A stretch of DNA of 63,773 bases from Solirubrobacteraceae bacterium. GTDB lineage: Bacteria > Actinomycetota > Thermoleophilia > Solirubrobacterales > Solirubrobacteraceae. Under the pieces are notes generated by a model that saw only the letters and a list, made by a program, of their open reading frames with translations, made no database searches and was not told the origin of the DNA. Numbering within the stretch: position 1 is the stretch's first letter; each line of letters begins with the position of its first letter. Positions 57,805-63,773 of the stretch are shown here, piece by piece. The stretch covers positions 1 through 63,773 of the forward strand of contig JAUXSD010000009.1 in the NCBI GenBank assembly GCA_030681525.1. Direction: 5' to 3'. The position numbers and the translations under genes are program-made.

Positions 57805-58506
57805 TCAGCTCGACCGGCGCAGGCGGACGAGCTTCGTGCGGTAGGTGCGGTAGCGGTCGCGTGCGGTGTCGAAGCGCCAGTACGTCGTGCGCTGCCACGT
57901 CGGGCAGCAGCCGGGATCGCTGGTGCGGGCGTAGCTCTCGGTCGTGCGCAGCTCCCGGCCCGCGTAGCGCTTGGTGAAGTTCCCGATCTGCAGCGAGCCG
58001 GTGCTGAAGGACGTCCCGCGCGGCCGTCGCCCGATCGTCTCCGGCCGCGGGTAGGAGAACAGCGTCCGGCGCACGGCCACGCAGCCGTCGCCGCCCGCCC
58101 GGAAGCTCACGATCTTCGCCTGCACCCCGCGCGCCGAGGCGCCCGCGCGGACCTCGAAGGCCAGCTCGCGGGCGCGGCCGTCGCGGTCGGCGTCGATCAG
58201 CCGCCCGAGGCTGACGTACTCCATCTCCCGGGAGAGCGTGAGCGCGACCTGCCCGCCGCCTCCGGCACACGTGTCCATGACCTCGACGACGAACGTGCGC
58301 AGGTCGTCGCGCGCGCACGGCGGCGGGTGAGCGTCCTCGGCGTTGAAGCAGGCGGTCTCGCGCGCCCGCACGGTCTCGTCGGCACCGTCGCCGTCGAGGT
58401 CGCCGAGCAGCGGTCGATCGAGCGGCTGGCTCGGGCGGTCGGCGAGCGCGCTTGCACACAGGCCGGCGGTCGTGACGAGCACGAGACAGAGCGGGAGGCG
58501 GCGCAT
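57805..58506 (-). CDS. Secreted FG-GAP-like protein, unknown
   Basis: 233 residues with a signal peptide (RLPLCLVLVTTAGLCASALA). GDLDGDGADETV and DADRDGRARELAFEV are two calcium-binding FG-GAP-like turns. Several Cys (CFNAEDAHPPPC, CCPTW) suggest disulfides. It is placed against the direction of the folate genes, between folB and folK. ATG 58506 is chosen over 58524 for the signal peptide. Confidence 0.75.
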   Translation of the reverse strand: MRRLPLCLVLVTTAGLCASALADRPSQPLDRPLLGDLDGDGADETVRARETACFNAEDAHPPPCARDDLRTFVVEVMDTCAGGGGQVALTLSREMEYVSLGRLIDADRDGRARELAFEVRAGASARGVQAKIVSFRAGGDGCVAVRRTLFSYPRPETIGRRPRGTSFSTGSLQIGNFTKRYAGRELRTTESYARTSDPGCCPTWQRTTYWRFDTARDRYRTYRTKLVRLRRSS

Positions 58507-58554
58507 CCGGACGATTCTGCCCACGGGCGCGGCCGCTCGTCAAACTCCGACGCG

Positions 58555-59067
58555 ATGACGATCGGCTACCTCGGCCTGGGCTCCAACGTCGGCGACCGGC
58601 GCGCCCACCTGCAGGCCGCGGTCGACGCGCTGCCTGCCCGCGGCGTGCGGGTGCTCGCCAGCTCGTCCACGTACGACACCGACCCCGTCGGCGAGGTCCT
58701 CGACCAGCCCGACTTCGTCAACGCCTGCCTGCGGGTCGAGACCGAGCTCGGGCCCGACGCGCTGCTGGACGCCTGCAAGGCCGTCGAGCACGAGCTCGGC
58801 CGCGCGTCGGGCGGCCCGCGCCACGGCCCGCGCCCGATCGACGTCGACGTGCTGCTGCTGGGCGACATCCAGTACGCCACGGAGCGCCTGACGCTGCCCC
58901 ACGAGCAGGTGCTCGCCCGGCGCTTCGTGCTCATCCCGCTGCTCGAGCTCGACTTCGCGCTGACGACGCCGTCGGGCGCGCGGCTGGCCGACGCGCTGGC
59001 TGTCCTGCCCGTCGACGAGGACGTGCGCCACGCCGGCCCGCCGCTGATGGCGTCGTCCACCGGGTGA
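58555..59067 (+). CDS. folK: 2-amino-4-hydroxy-6-hydroxymethyldihydropteridine pyrophosphokinase
   Basis: 170 residues. GYLGLGSNVGDRRAHLQAAV, DQPDFVNACLRVETELGPDA, and the HPPK signature GGPRHGPRPIDVDVLLLGD with its metal-binding Asp pair are complete. It supplies the substrate of FolP. A minus-strand gene separates it from folP-folB. Confidence 0.94.
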   Translation: MTIGYLGLGSNVGDRRAHLQAAVDALPARGVRVLASSSTYDTDPVGEVLDQPDFVNACLRVETELGPDALLDACKAVEHELGRASGGPRHGPRPIDVDVLLLGDIQYATERLTLPHEQVLARRFVLIPLLELDFALTTPSGARLADALAVLPVDEDVRHAGPPLMASSTG

Positions 59068-59075
59068 GGACTGGG

Positions 59076-59081
59076 TAGCGT
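59076..59081 (+). promoter_or_regulatory. -10 element upstream of the HugZ-like gene
   Basis: TAGCGT ends 7 nt before GTG 59089, allowing a leaderless start only 21 nt after folK. Confidence 0.4.
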
Positions 59082-59088
59082 TCAGCGC

Positions 59089-59886
59089 GTGAGCGGACAC
59101 GACAGCAACGACAACGGCCGGGTTGACACGCCGCCGGAGGGCGGCCGGCGGCGCAACGCCGCCGAGGAGGCGCGCACGCTCGTCTCCGCGGTCACGGTGG
59201 GCTACCTGGCCACCGTCGGTGACAACGGCGACCCGTGGTGCTCGCTGGTCGTCTACGGCCCCGATCCCGCGGGCGACCCGGTGCTGCTGGTCTCGACGAT
59301 GGCCGAGCACGGGCGCAACCTCGCCAACGACCCGCGCGCGAGCCTGGCGGTCAACGACCCGTCGGCGCCCGGCGACCCGCTCGACCGGCCGCGCATCACG
59401 CTGGCCGGCCGCTGCGTGCAGCCCGAGGGCGACGCCGCCGAGGCCGCGCTCGACGCCCACGTCGCGGCGATCCCGGGCGCGCGGCTGTACGCCGGATGGG
59501 ACGACTTCTCGGTCTGGGTCCTCGAGGTCGAGCGCGTGCGCTGGGTCGGCGGCTTCGCGCGGATGGACACCGTCGGCCCCGAGGAGTACCGCGCCGCGCA
59601 GCCCGACCCGACGCAGCCGATCGCCGCGAAGGCGGTCGAGCACCTCAACAAGAGCCACGCCGACGGCCTGCTGGCGATCGCCCGCGAGCTGGCCGGGGCG
59701 CGCGGCGCCGTGTCGGCGGTCTGCACCGGCATCGACCGCTACGGGATCGACCTCAGCTGCACCGGCGCCGGCCAGTCGGCCGCCGCCCGCGTCCTGTTCG
59801 ATACGCCCCTGGCGCAGGCCGGCGACGTACGGCCGGCGACCGTCGAGCTCGCGCAGCGCGCGCGCGCGCTGCAGGCCGGCGGCTGA
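59089..59886 (+). CDS. HugZ/DUF2470-type split-barrel flavin or haem protein
   Basis: 265 residues. An FMN-binding split barrel (VTVGYLATVGDNGDPWCSLV, LLVSTMAEHGRNLANDPRAS) is followed by DUF2470 (AVEHLNKSHADGLLAIAREL, YGIDLSCTGAGQSAAARVLF). HugZ-type proteins degrade haem; plant relatives bind GluTR. Its GTG start 59089 lacks a ribosome site. Confidence 0.85.
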   Translation: MSGHDSNDNGRVDTPPEGGRRRNAAEEARTLVSAVTVGYLATVGDNGDPWCSLVVYGPDPAGDPVLLVSTMAEHGRNLANDPRASLAVNDPSAPGDPLDRPRITLAGRCVQPEGDAAEAALDAHVAAIPGARLYAGWDDFSVWVLEVERVRWVGGFARMDTVGPEEYRAAQPDPTQPIAAKAVEHLNKSHADGLLAIARELAGARGAVSAVCTGIDRYGIDLSCTGAGQSAAARVLFDTPLAQAGDVRPATVELAQRARALQAGG

Positions 59887-59892
59887 GACGGG

Positions 59893-60642
59893 CTAGGCGG
59901 CGCGCAGCCAGTCCGGCGGGAAGGCGCCCGCCGGGAGGTTGCCCGGGAAGTCGCCGAACAGCCGCAGCGCCAGCTCGGCGGCGGGCCGCCCGTCGAGCAT
60001 CGCGCGGGCGTCGCCGATCGTGGCCAGCAGGCGCAGCGAGGAGCCGATCTGCAGGTCCGCGGCGTTGGGCTGGTCGGGGTCGGATCCGATCACCCCGCGG
60101 GCGATGAGGTCGTCGACGTGGTCGAGGTGGCCGGGCAGCGCGCGCAGATCCGAGCGCACCGCGCCGTCGCCGGCGCCGATCATCCGGCGCTCGATCGCGA
60201 TGACGCCGGGCCCGACGATGCGCACCACCGGGCGCGGCAGGCGCGGCAGCTGCGAGGCCTCCTGGTAGCTCGGGATCGCACCCGGACGCCGCTTGAGCGC
60301 CGCCCACGTGATCCGCCGCACGAGCGGCTGGAGCACCTCCTCGCCCCACCGCTCGGCCTCGAGCACCGCGGCGCGGCCGGCGGGATCGGTCTCGGGCGGC
60401 AGCAGCGGCGGATCGGCGACGAGCTCGTCGAGCTTGCGCATGATCGCGCGCGATCCGCTGACCTTCTCGCCGCCGTCGAGCTTGAGCGCGGGCACGGTCC
60501 GCCGCCCGAAGCGCAGCCGCATCAGCGGCGCCTGCGTCGGGATCAGCAGCTCGACGGTCTTGTACGGGATCCCCTTGAGCGCCAGCGCCTTGCGCACGGC
60601 CTCCGACGGATGTGAGGAGTGGACGACGTAGAGCTTGTGCAC
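59893..60642 (-). CDS. Glutathione S-transferase-like protein
   Basis: 249 residues. The N-terminal thioredoxin-like domain (KLYVVHSSHPSEAVRKALAL, RRTVPALKLDGGEKVSGSRA) has the cis-Pro and SGS motif that binds a thiol cofactor, but no active Cys or Tyr in the usual place; Ser9/Ser10 may serve. The rest is the helical GST C-domain (LFGDFPGNLP near the end). Actinobacteria mostly use mycothiol, so the thiol is open. Confidence 0.78.
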   Translation of the reverse strand: MHKLYVVHSSHPSEAVRKALALKGIPYKTVELLIPTQAPLMRLRFGRRTVPALKLDGGEKVSGSRAIMRKLDELVADPPLLPPETDPAGRAAVLEAERWGEEVLQPLVRRITWAALKRRPGAIPSYQEASQLPRLPRPVVRIVGPGVIAIERRMIGAGDGAVRSDLRALPGHLDHVDDLIARGVIGSDPDQPNAADLQIGSSLRLLATIGDARAMLDGRPAAELALRLFGDFPGNLPAGAFPPDWLRAA

Positions 60643-60664
60643 GCCGGCCAGAGCCTAACCCGCC

Positions 60665-60670
60665 TAGAGT
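60665..60670 (+). promoter_or_regulatory. -10 element of leaderless coaX
   Basis: TAGAGT ends 7 nt before ATG 60678, with no Shine-Dalgarno sequence. Confidence 0.45.
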
Positions 60671-60677
60671 CGTCGGC

Positions 60678-61442
60678 ATGCTCCTCGCGGTCGACGTCGG
60701 CAACACGCAGACGCATTTCGGCACGTTCCGCGGCGACGCGCTCGTCGAGCACTGGCGCTTTGCGACGATCGCGCAGTCCACCGCCGACGAGATCGGCGCG
60801 ACGCTGCGCAACCTGCTCGAGCTGCGCGGCATCGGGATGGCCGACATCAGCGCCTCGATCGTGTCCTCGACGGTGCCGACGCTCGCGCCCGAGTGGCTGG
60901 CGATGGGCGAGCGCTACCTCGGCCACACCATGCTCGAGGTCGGGCCCGGCCTGAAGACGGGGATGGCGCTGCGCTACGACAACCCGCGCGAGATCGGCGC
61001 CGACCGCCTCGCCAACGCCGTCGCGATCCGCGAGCGCTTCGGCGGCCCGGCGATCTGCGTCGACTTCGGCACCTCGGTGAACTTCGACATCGTCGGCGCC
61101 GACGGCGACTTCCTCGGCGGGATCCTCGTGCCCGGCGTGGAGATCTCGCTTCAGGCGCTGACCTCGCGCGGAGCGCGGCTGCCGCAGGTCGACCTGCTGC
61201 CGCCGCGCGGCGTCATCGGCAAGTCGACGGTCGACGCGATCCGCTCGGGCGTCATCTACGGCTTCGCCGGCGCGATCGACGGCATCCTGCGCCGCCTGCT
61301 CGACGAGCTCGGCGACGACACCGACGTCATCGCCACGGGGGGCCTGGCGCGCACGATCGTTCCGTACACGGAGCTCATCGACGAGGTCGACGACCTGCTC
61401 ACGCTGACCGGCTTGCGGCTGCTGTACGAGCGCAACTCCTGA
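60678..61442 (+). CDS. coaX: Type III pantothenate kinase
   Basis: 254 residues. MLLAVDVGNTQTHFGTFRGD is the phosphate-binding start, and GADRLANAVAIRERFGGPAI with CVDFGTSVNFDIVGADGDFL are the catalytic CoaX blocks; the usual DFGTATTFD reads DFGTSVNFD here. It makes 4'-phosphopantothenate for coenzyme A. Followed 17 nt later by dusB, probably in one transcript. Confidence 0.93.
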   Translation: MLLAVDVGNTQTHFGTFRGDALVEHWRFATIAQSTADEIGATLRNLLELRGIGMADISASIVSSTVPTLAPEWLAMGERYLGHTMLEVGPGLKTGMALRYDNPREIGADRLANAVAIRERFGGPAICVDFGTSVNFDIVGADGDFLGGILVPGVEISLQALTSRGARLPQVDLLPPRGVIGKSTVDAIRSGVIYGFAGAIDGILRRLLDELGDDTDVIATGGLARTIVPYTELIDEVDDLLTLTGLRLLYERNS

Positions 61443-61459
61443 TCTACCCTCAAAGACAG

Positions 61460-62458
61460 ATGCCGCGCACGCTCAACGACCCCTGGCAGCTCGCCCACCT
61501 GCATGTCCCCAATCGGGTCGTGCTCGCGCCGCTGGCCGGCATCGGCAACTGGTTCGTGCGCCTGCAGGCCAAGCGCTACGGCGCGGGGATGGTCGTCTCG
61601 GAGATGGTGTCGAGCTTCGGCGTGCACCACGGCAACGAGAAGACGACGACCGAGATGCTGCGCATCGAGCCCGCCGAGCGCGCGGGCGGTCCGGTCGCGA
61701 TCCAGCTCTTCGGCCAGGAGCCCGACGTCATGCGCTCCGCCGCCGCGACGGTGGCGCGCGACACCGACGCGGACTTCATCGACCTCAACATGGGTTGCCC
61801 CGTGCCGAAGGTCTGCAAGACCGGCGCGGGCGCGGCGCTGATCGACGATCCCGATCTCGCGGTCGCCGTGGCGGCCGCGGCGCGCGACGGATCGGGCCTG
61901 CCGGTCACCGTGAAGATCCGCAGCGGCCGGCGCGCCGGAGACCGCAGCGGCTTCCATCTCGCCCACCGGCTCGTCGACGAGGCCGGCGTGGCCGCGATCG
62001 GCTTTCACCCGCGCTCGGCGCAGGTGCATCACAAGGGCTCGCCCGACCTCGACCTCGCCCGCGAGCTCGTGGCATCGCTCGACGCGCCGGTGATCCTCAG
62101 CGGCGGGATGAACGACCCCGACTCGATCCGCCACGCGTTCGAGTACACCGGCTGCGAGGCGGTCATGCTCGCGCGTGGCGTGCTCGGCAACCCGTGGCTG
62201 TTCGCCCGGCTGCTCGGGACGCGCGACGACGAGCCGACGACGGCCGAGGTGCTGGCCGAGCTCGAGTGGGTCATGCAGCGCGCCGTGGAGCACATGGGGG
62301 AGCGCCGCGCCGGACGCTACCTGCGCAAGTTCTATCCGTGGTACGTCGACCGCATCGGCGGTTCGAAGGCGCTGCAGGCGGCGCTGCAGGCGACCGACAC
62401 GATCGACGAGGCGCGGGCCGTCCTCGCCGCGTTGGACGTCGTAACGATTGCCGCTTGA
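61460..62458 (+). CDS. dusB: tRNA-dihydrouridine synthase (DusB-type)
   Basis: 332 residues, an FMN TIM barrel. VVLAPLAGIGNWFVRLQAKR, AIQLFGQEPDVMRSAA, and DLNMGCPVPKVCKTGAGAAL with the catalytic Cys are the Dus signatures; VILSGGMNDPDSI and VMLARGVLGNPWLF complete the FMN site. It reduces uridines in the tRNA D-loop. ATG 61460 is used; no ribosome site is clear. Confidence 0.93.
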   Translation: MPRTLNDPWQLAHLHVPNRVVLAPLAGIGNWFVRLQAKRYGAGMVVSEMVSSFGVHHGNEKTTTEMLRIEPAERAGGPVAIQLFGQEPDVMRSAAATVARDTDADFIDLNMGCPVPKVCKTGAGAALIDDPDLAVAVAAAARDGSGLPVTVKIRSGRRAGDRSGFHLAHRLVDEAGVAAIGFHPRSAQVHHKGSPDLDLARELVASLDAPVILSGGMNDPDSIRHAFEYTGCEAVMLARGVLGNPWLFARLLGTRDDEPTTAEVLAELEWVMQRAVEHMGERRAGRYLRKFYPWYVDRIGGSKALQAALQATDTIDEARAVLAALDVVTIAA

Positions 62459-62507
62459 CGCGCTGCTATCCTGCGGCGTCGCTCAGCGGGCCGCTCCCGC
62501 TCGCGTC

Positions 62508-62528
62508 ACCCGCCTGCCGGCGGGTTTT
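62508..62528 (+). terminator. Rho-independent terminator just upstream of greA
   Basis: ACCCGCC-TGCC-GGCGGGT forms a 7-bp stem followed by TTTGTCTTCTC. It ends 17 nt before the greA ATG and 70 nt after dusB. TATCCT at 62467-62472 could be a -10, in which case greA has a short leader that contains this terminator. Confidence 0.75.
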
Positions 62529-62544
62529 GTCTTCTCTCCTCCTT

Positions 62545-63024
62545 ATGCCCAAAGACGTCATCCTCACTGCCGACGGCCTCGAGAAGCTCAAGGCCGAGCT
62601 CGAGCTGCTCCAGGGCGACAAGCGCAAGGAGGTCGCGCAGCGCATCAAGGAGGCGCGCGAGTTCGGGGACATCACCGAGAACTCCGAATACGACGACGCC
62701 AAGAACGAGCAGGCGATGCTCGAGGCGCGCATCGCGCAGGTCGAGGAGCGGCTGCGCTCCGCCACGGTCATCGACGCCAAGGACGTCTCGACCGACGTCG
62801 TGCAGGTCGGCTCGGTCGTCAACGTCAAGGACGAGGACTCGGGCAAGACGCACAAGTTCACGATCGTCGGCTCGCCCGAGGCCAAGCCGCCCGAGCGGCT
62901 GTCCTACGAGTCGCCGGTCGGCAAGGCGCTGCTGGGCCACAAGCGCAACGACGTCGTCGACGTCCCGCTGCCCAACGGCAAGAAGCTGCACTACAAGATC
63001 ACCAAGATCGACGTCGGCCTCTAG
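62545..63024 (+). CDS. greA: Transcript-cleavage factor GreA
   Basis: 159 residues. The N-terminal coiled coil with the acidic tip (KEAREFGDITENSEYDDAKN, EQAMLEARIAQVEERL) and the C-terminal FKBP-like domain (VGSVVNVKDEDSGKTHKFTI, SYESPVGKALLGHK) are complete. It rescues backtracked RNA polymerase by stimulating cleavage of the nascent RNA. A terminator hairpin lies directly upstream. Confidence 0.95.
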   Translation: MPKDVILTADGLEKLKAELELLQGDKRKEVAQRIKEAREFGDITENSEYDDAKNEQAMLEARIAQVEERLRSATVIDAKDVSTDVVQVGSVVNVKDEDSGKTHKFTIVGSPEAKPPERLSYESPVGKALLGHKRNDVVDVPLPNGKKLHYKITKIDVGL

Positions 63025-63063
63025 CTCCGCTTGGCCGTCAACGGGCCACGTTCTGGCTGGGTC

Positions 63064-63101
63064 GCGAAGCGACTCGCCGCCGGATGACGGCGAAGCGACT
63101 C
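63064..63101 (+). repeat. Short direct repeat between greA and lysS
   Basis: GCGAAGCGACTC occurs at 63064-63075 and again at 63090-63101, 26 nt apart. The 135-nt gap holds no gene; the repeat may be chance or a minor regulatory site. Confidence 0.35.
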
Positions 63102-63145
63102 CGTCACTCGTCCCTGTCGGCGGAGTGAGGCCGCTCGCCAGCCAC

Positions 63146-63151
63146 TAGGCT
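63146..63151 (+). promoter_or_regulatory. -10 element of leaderless lysS
   Basis: TAGGCT ends 8 nt before ATG 63160; no ribosome-binding site is present. Confidence 0.45.
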
Positions 63152-63159
63152 CAAGCACC

Positions 63160-63773
63160 ATGGCTGACGAGCTGCTCGCCGTCAGGCGCGCGAAGCTCGA
63201 CAGGCTGCGCGCCGACGGCATCGATCCCTTCCCGCACGAGTTCCCGGGCGTCGAGCCGACGGCCGACGTGCTGGCCGCCCACGGATCGCTCGCCGACGGC
63301 GAGGAGACGACCGTCTCGCACCGCGTCGCCGGCCGCCTCGCCGCCCGCCGCGGCCAGGGCAAGATGGCGTTCCTGGACCTCGTCGACCGCTCCGGCCGGC
63401 TGCAGCTGCAGGCCCGCTCCGACGTCCTCGGGCCGGAAGGGCACGAGCGCCTGCTCACGCAGGTCGACCTCGGCGACATCGTCGGCATCGACGGCACCGC
63501 GCTGCGCACGAAGCGCGGCGAGATCTCGCTGCGCATCGACGCCTTCACCGTGCTGGCCAAGGCGCTGCGGCCGCCGCCCGAGAAGCACCACGGCCTGCAG
63601 GACGTCGAGACGCGGTACCGCCGCCGGGAGCTCGACCTCATGGCCAACGAGGACGCGCGCGAGCTGTTCATCGCCCGCGCGAAGACCGTCACGGCCGTGC
63701 GCCGCTTCCTCGACGACGCCGGCTTCATCGAGGTCGAGACGCCGGTCCTGCAGCCGCTCTACGGCGGCGCGCT
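63160..63773 (+). CDS. lysS: Lysyl-tRNA synthetase, class II (5' part)
   Basis: The first 204 residues are present; the frame runs off the right edge. The N-terminal helix (LLAVRRAKLDRLRADGIDPF) precedes the OB-fold anticodon-binding domain (VAGRLAARRGQGKMAFLDLV, GDIVGIDGTALRTKRGEISL), then HHGLQDVETRYRRRELDLMA and RRFLDDAGFIEVETPVLQP, the motif 1 region of class II LysRS. It charges tRNA-Lys. Confidence 0.93.
   Translation, partial: MADELLAVRRAKLDRLRADGIDPFPHEFPGVEPTADVLAAHGSLADGEETTVSHRVAGRLAARRGQGKMAFLDLVDRSGRLQLQARSDVLGPEGHERLLTQVDLGDIVGIDGTALRTKRGEISLRIDAFTVLAKALRPPPEKHHGLQDVETRYRRRELDLMANEDARELFIARAKTVTAVRRFLDDAGFIEVETPVLQPLYGGA

Noticed and set aside
63064-63101. Direct repeats as an integration (att) site
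   Set aside because: Twelve nt only, no integrase or tRNA nearby.

Overview
The window is about 64 kb of very GC-rich, densely packed bacterial chromosome. Its gene content and order (tilS-hpt-ftsH followed by folate genes, coaX, dusB, greA and lysS; DUF1707, PspC, PadR and SCP2-like proteins; GTG starts; -10 hexamers directly in front of start codons) point to a member of the Actinomycetota. The deep-branching Thermoleophilia/Solirubrobacterales type is my best guess; this is inference from content, not a phylogeny. No rRNA, tRNA, CRISPR array, insertion sequence or prophage was seen.

Layout. 1-4.7 kb: a gene tail, a secreted delta-60 repeat protein, then a translationally coupled operon of kaiC, two kaiB-like genes and a PAS-GGDEF-EAL protein (to 6.6 kb), which joins a Kai-type timing module to cyclic-di-GMP turnover. 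6.5-10.4 kb: an AlkZ/YcaQ-like protein and a three-gene ABC importer headed by a TPP riboswitch. 10.6-15.4 kb: an ice-binding-like secreted protein, an L,D-transpeptidase, a glycosyltransferase, a small Rho-N-type protein, a decayed ArsR-type gene and a truncated haemoglobin. 15.4-18.8 kb: a compact group of unknown role made of an MTQ2-like methyltransferase, a carboxylate-amine ligase, a haem-oxygenase-like iron enzyme, a CDGSH protein and a 46-residue Cys-containing peptide. 18.8-21.9 kb: a MoxR/von Willebrand pair with a toxin-antitoxin module between its two genes. 21.9-32.7 kb: small membrane proteins, a glucuronyl-epimerase-like secreted protein, a lipoprotein, an aldo/keto reductase, a Ca/H antiporter, a TerC protein, a second AlkZ-like protein and small proteins. 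32.8-38.9 kb: fatty-acid beta-oxidation genes (acyl-CoA dehydrogenase, HAD-ECH fusion), regulators, a sirtuin and a class I aldolase. 39-44.8 kb: a coiled-coil protein, a large three-domain cell-wall enzyme, phasin-like proteins, a nucleoside phosphorylase and an SCP2-like protein. 45-50.2 kb: a MerR-cyclase fusion, a glyoxalase-fold protein and a LiaFSR-like envelope-stress operon with PspC domains. 50.2-63.8 kb: housekeeping genes tilS, hpt, ftsH, folP, folB, folK, coaX, dusB, greA and the start of lysS, mixed with ArsR/AHSA1, DUF899, HugZ-like and GST-like genes.

Genes commonly overlap as ATGA or GTGA, suggesting heavy translational coupling, and many start codons have a TAnnnT hexamer 6-9 nt upstream, suggesting leaderless mRNAs. 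The best candidates for undescribed biology are the Kai/c-di-GMP operon, the iron-enzyme/peptide group at 15.4-18.8 kb, the MerR-cyclase with its structured leader, and the cell-wall enzyme whose M23-like domain has lost its zinc ligands.
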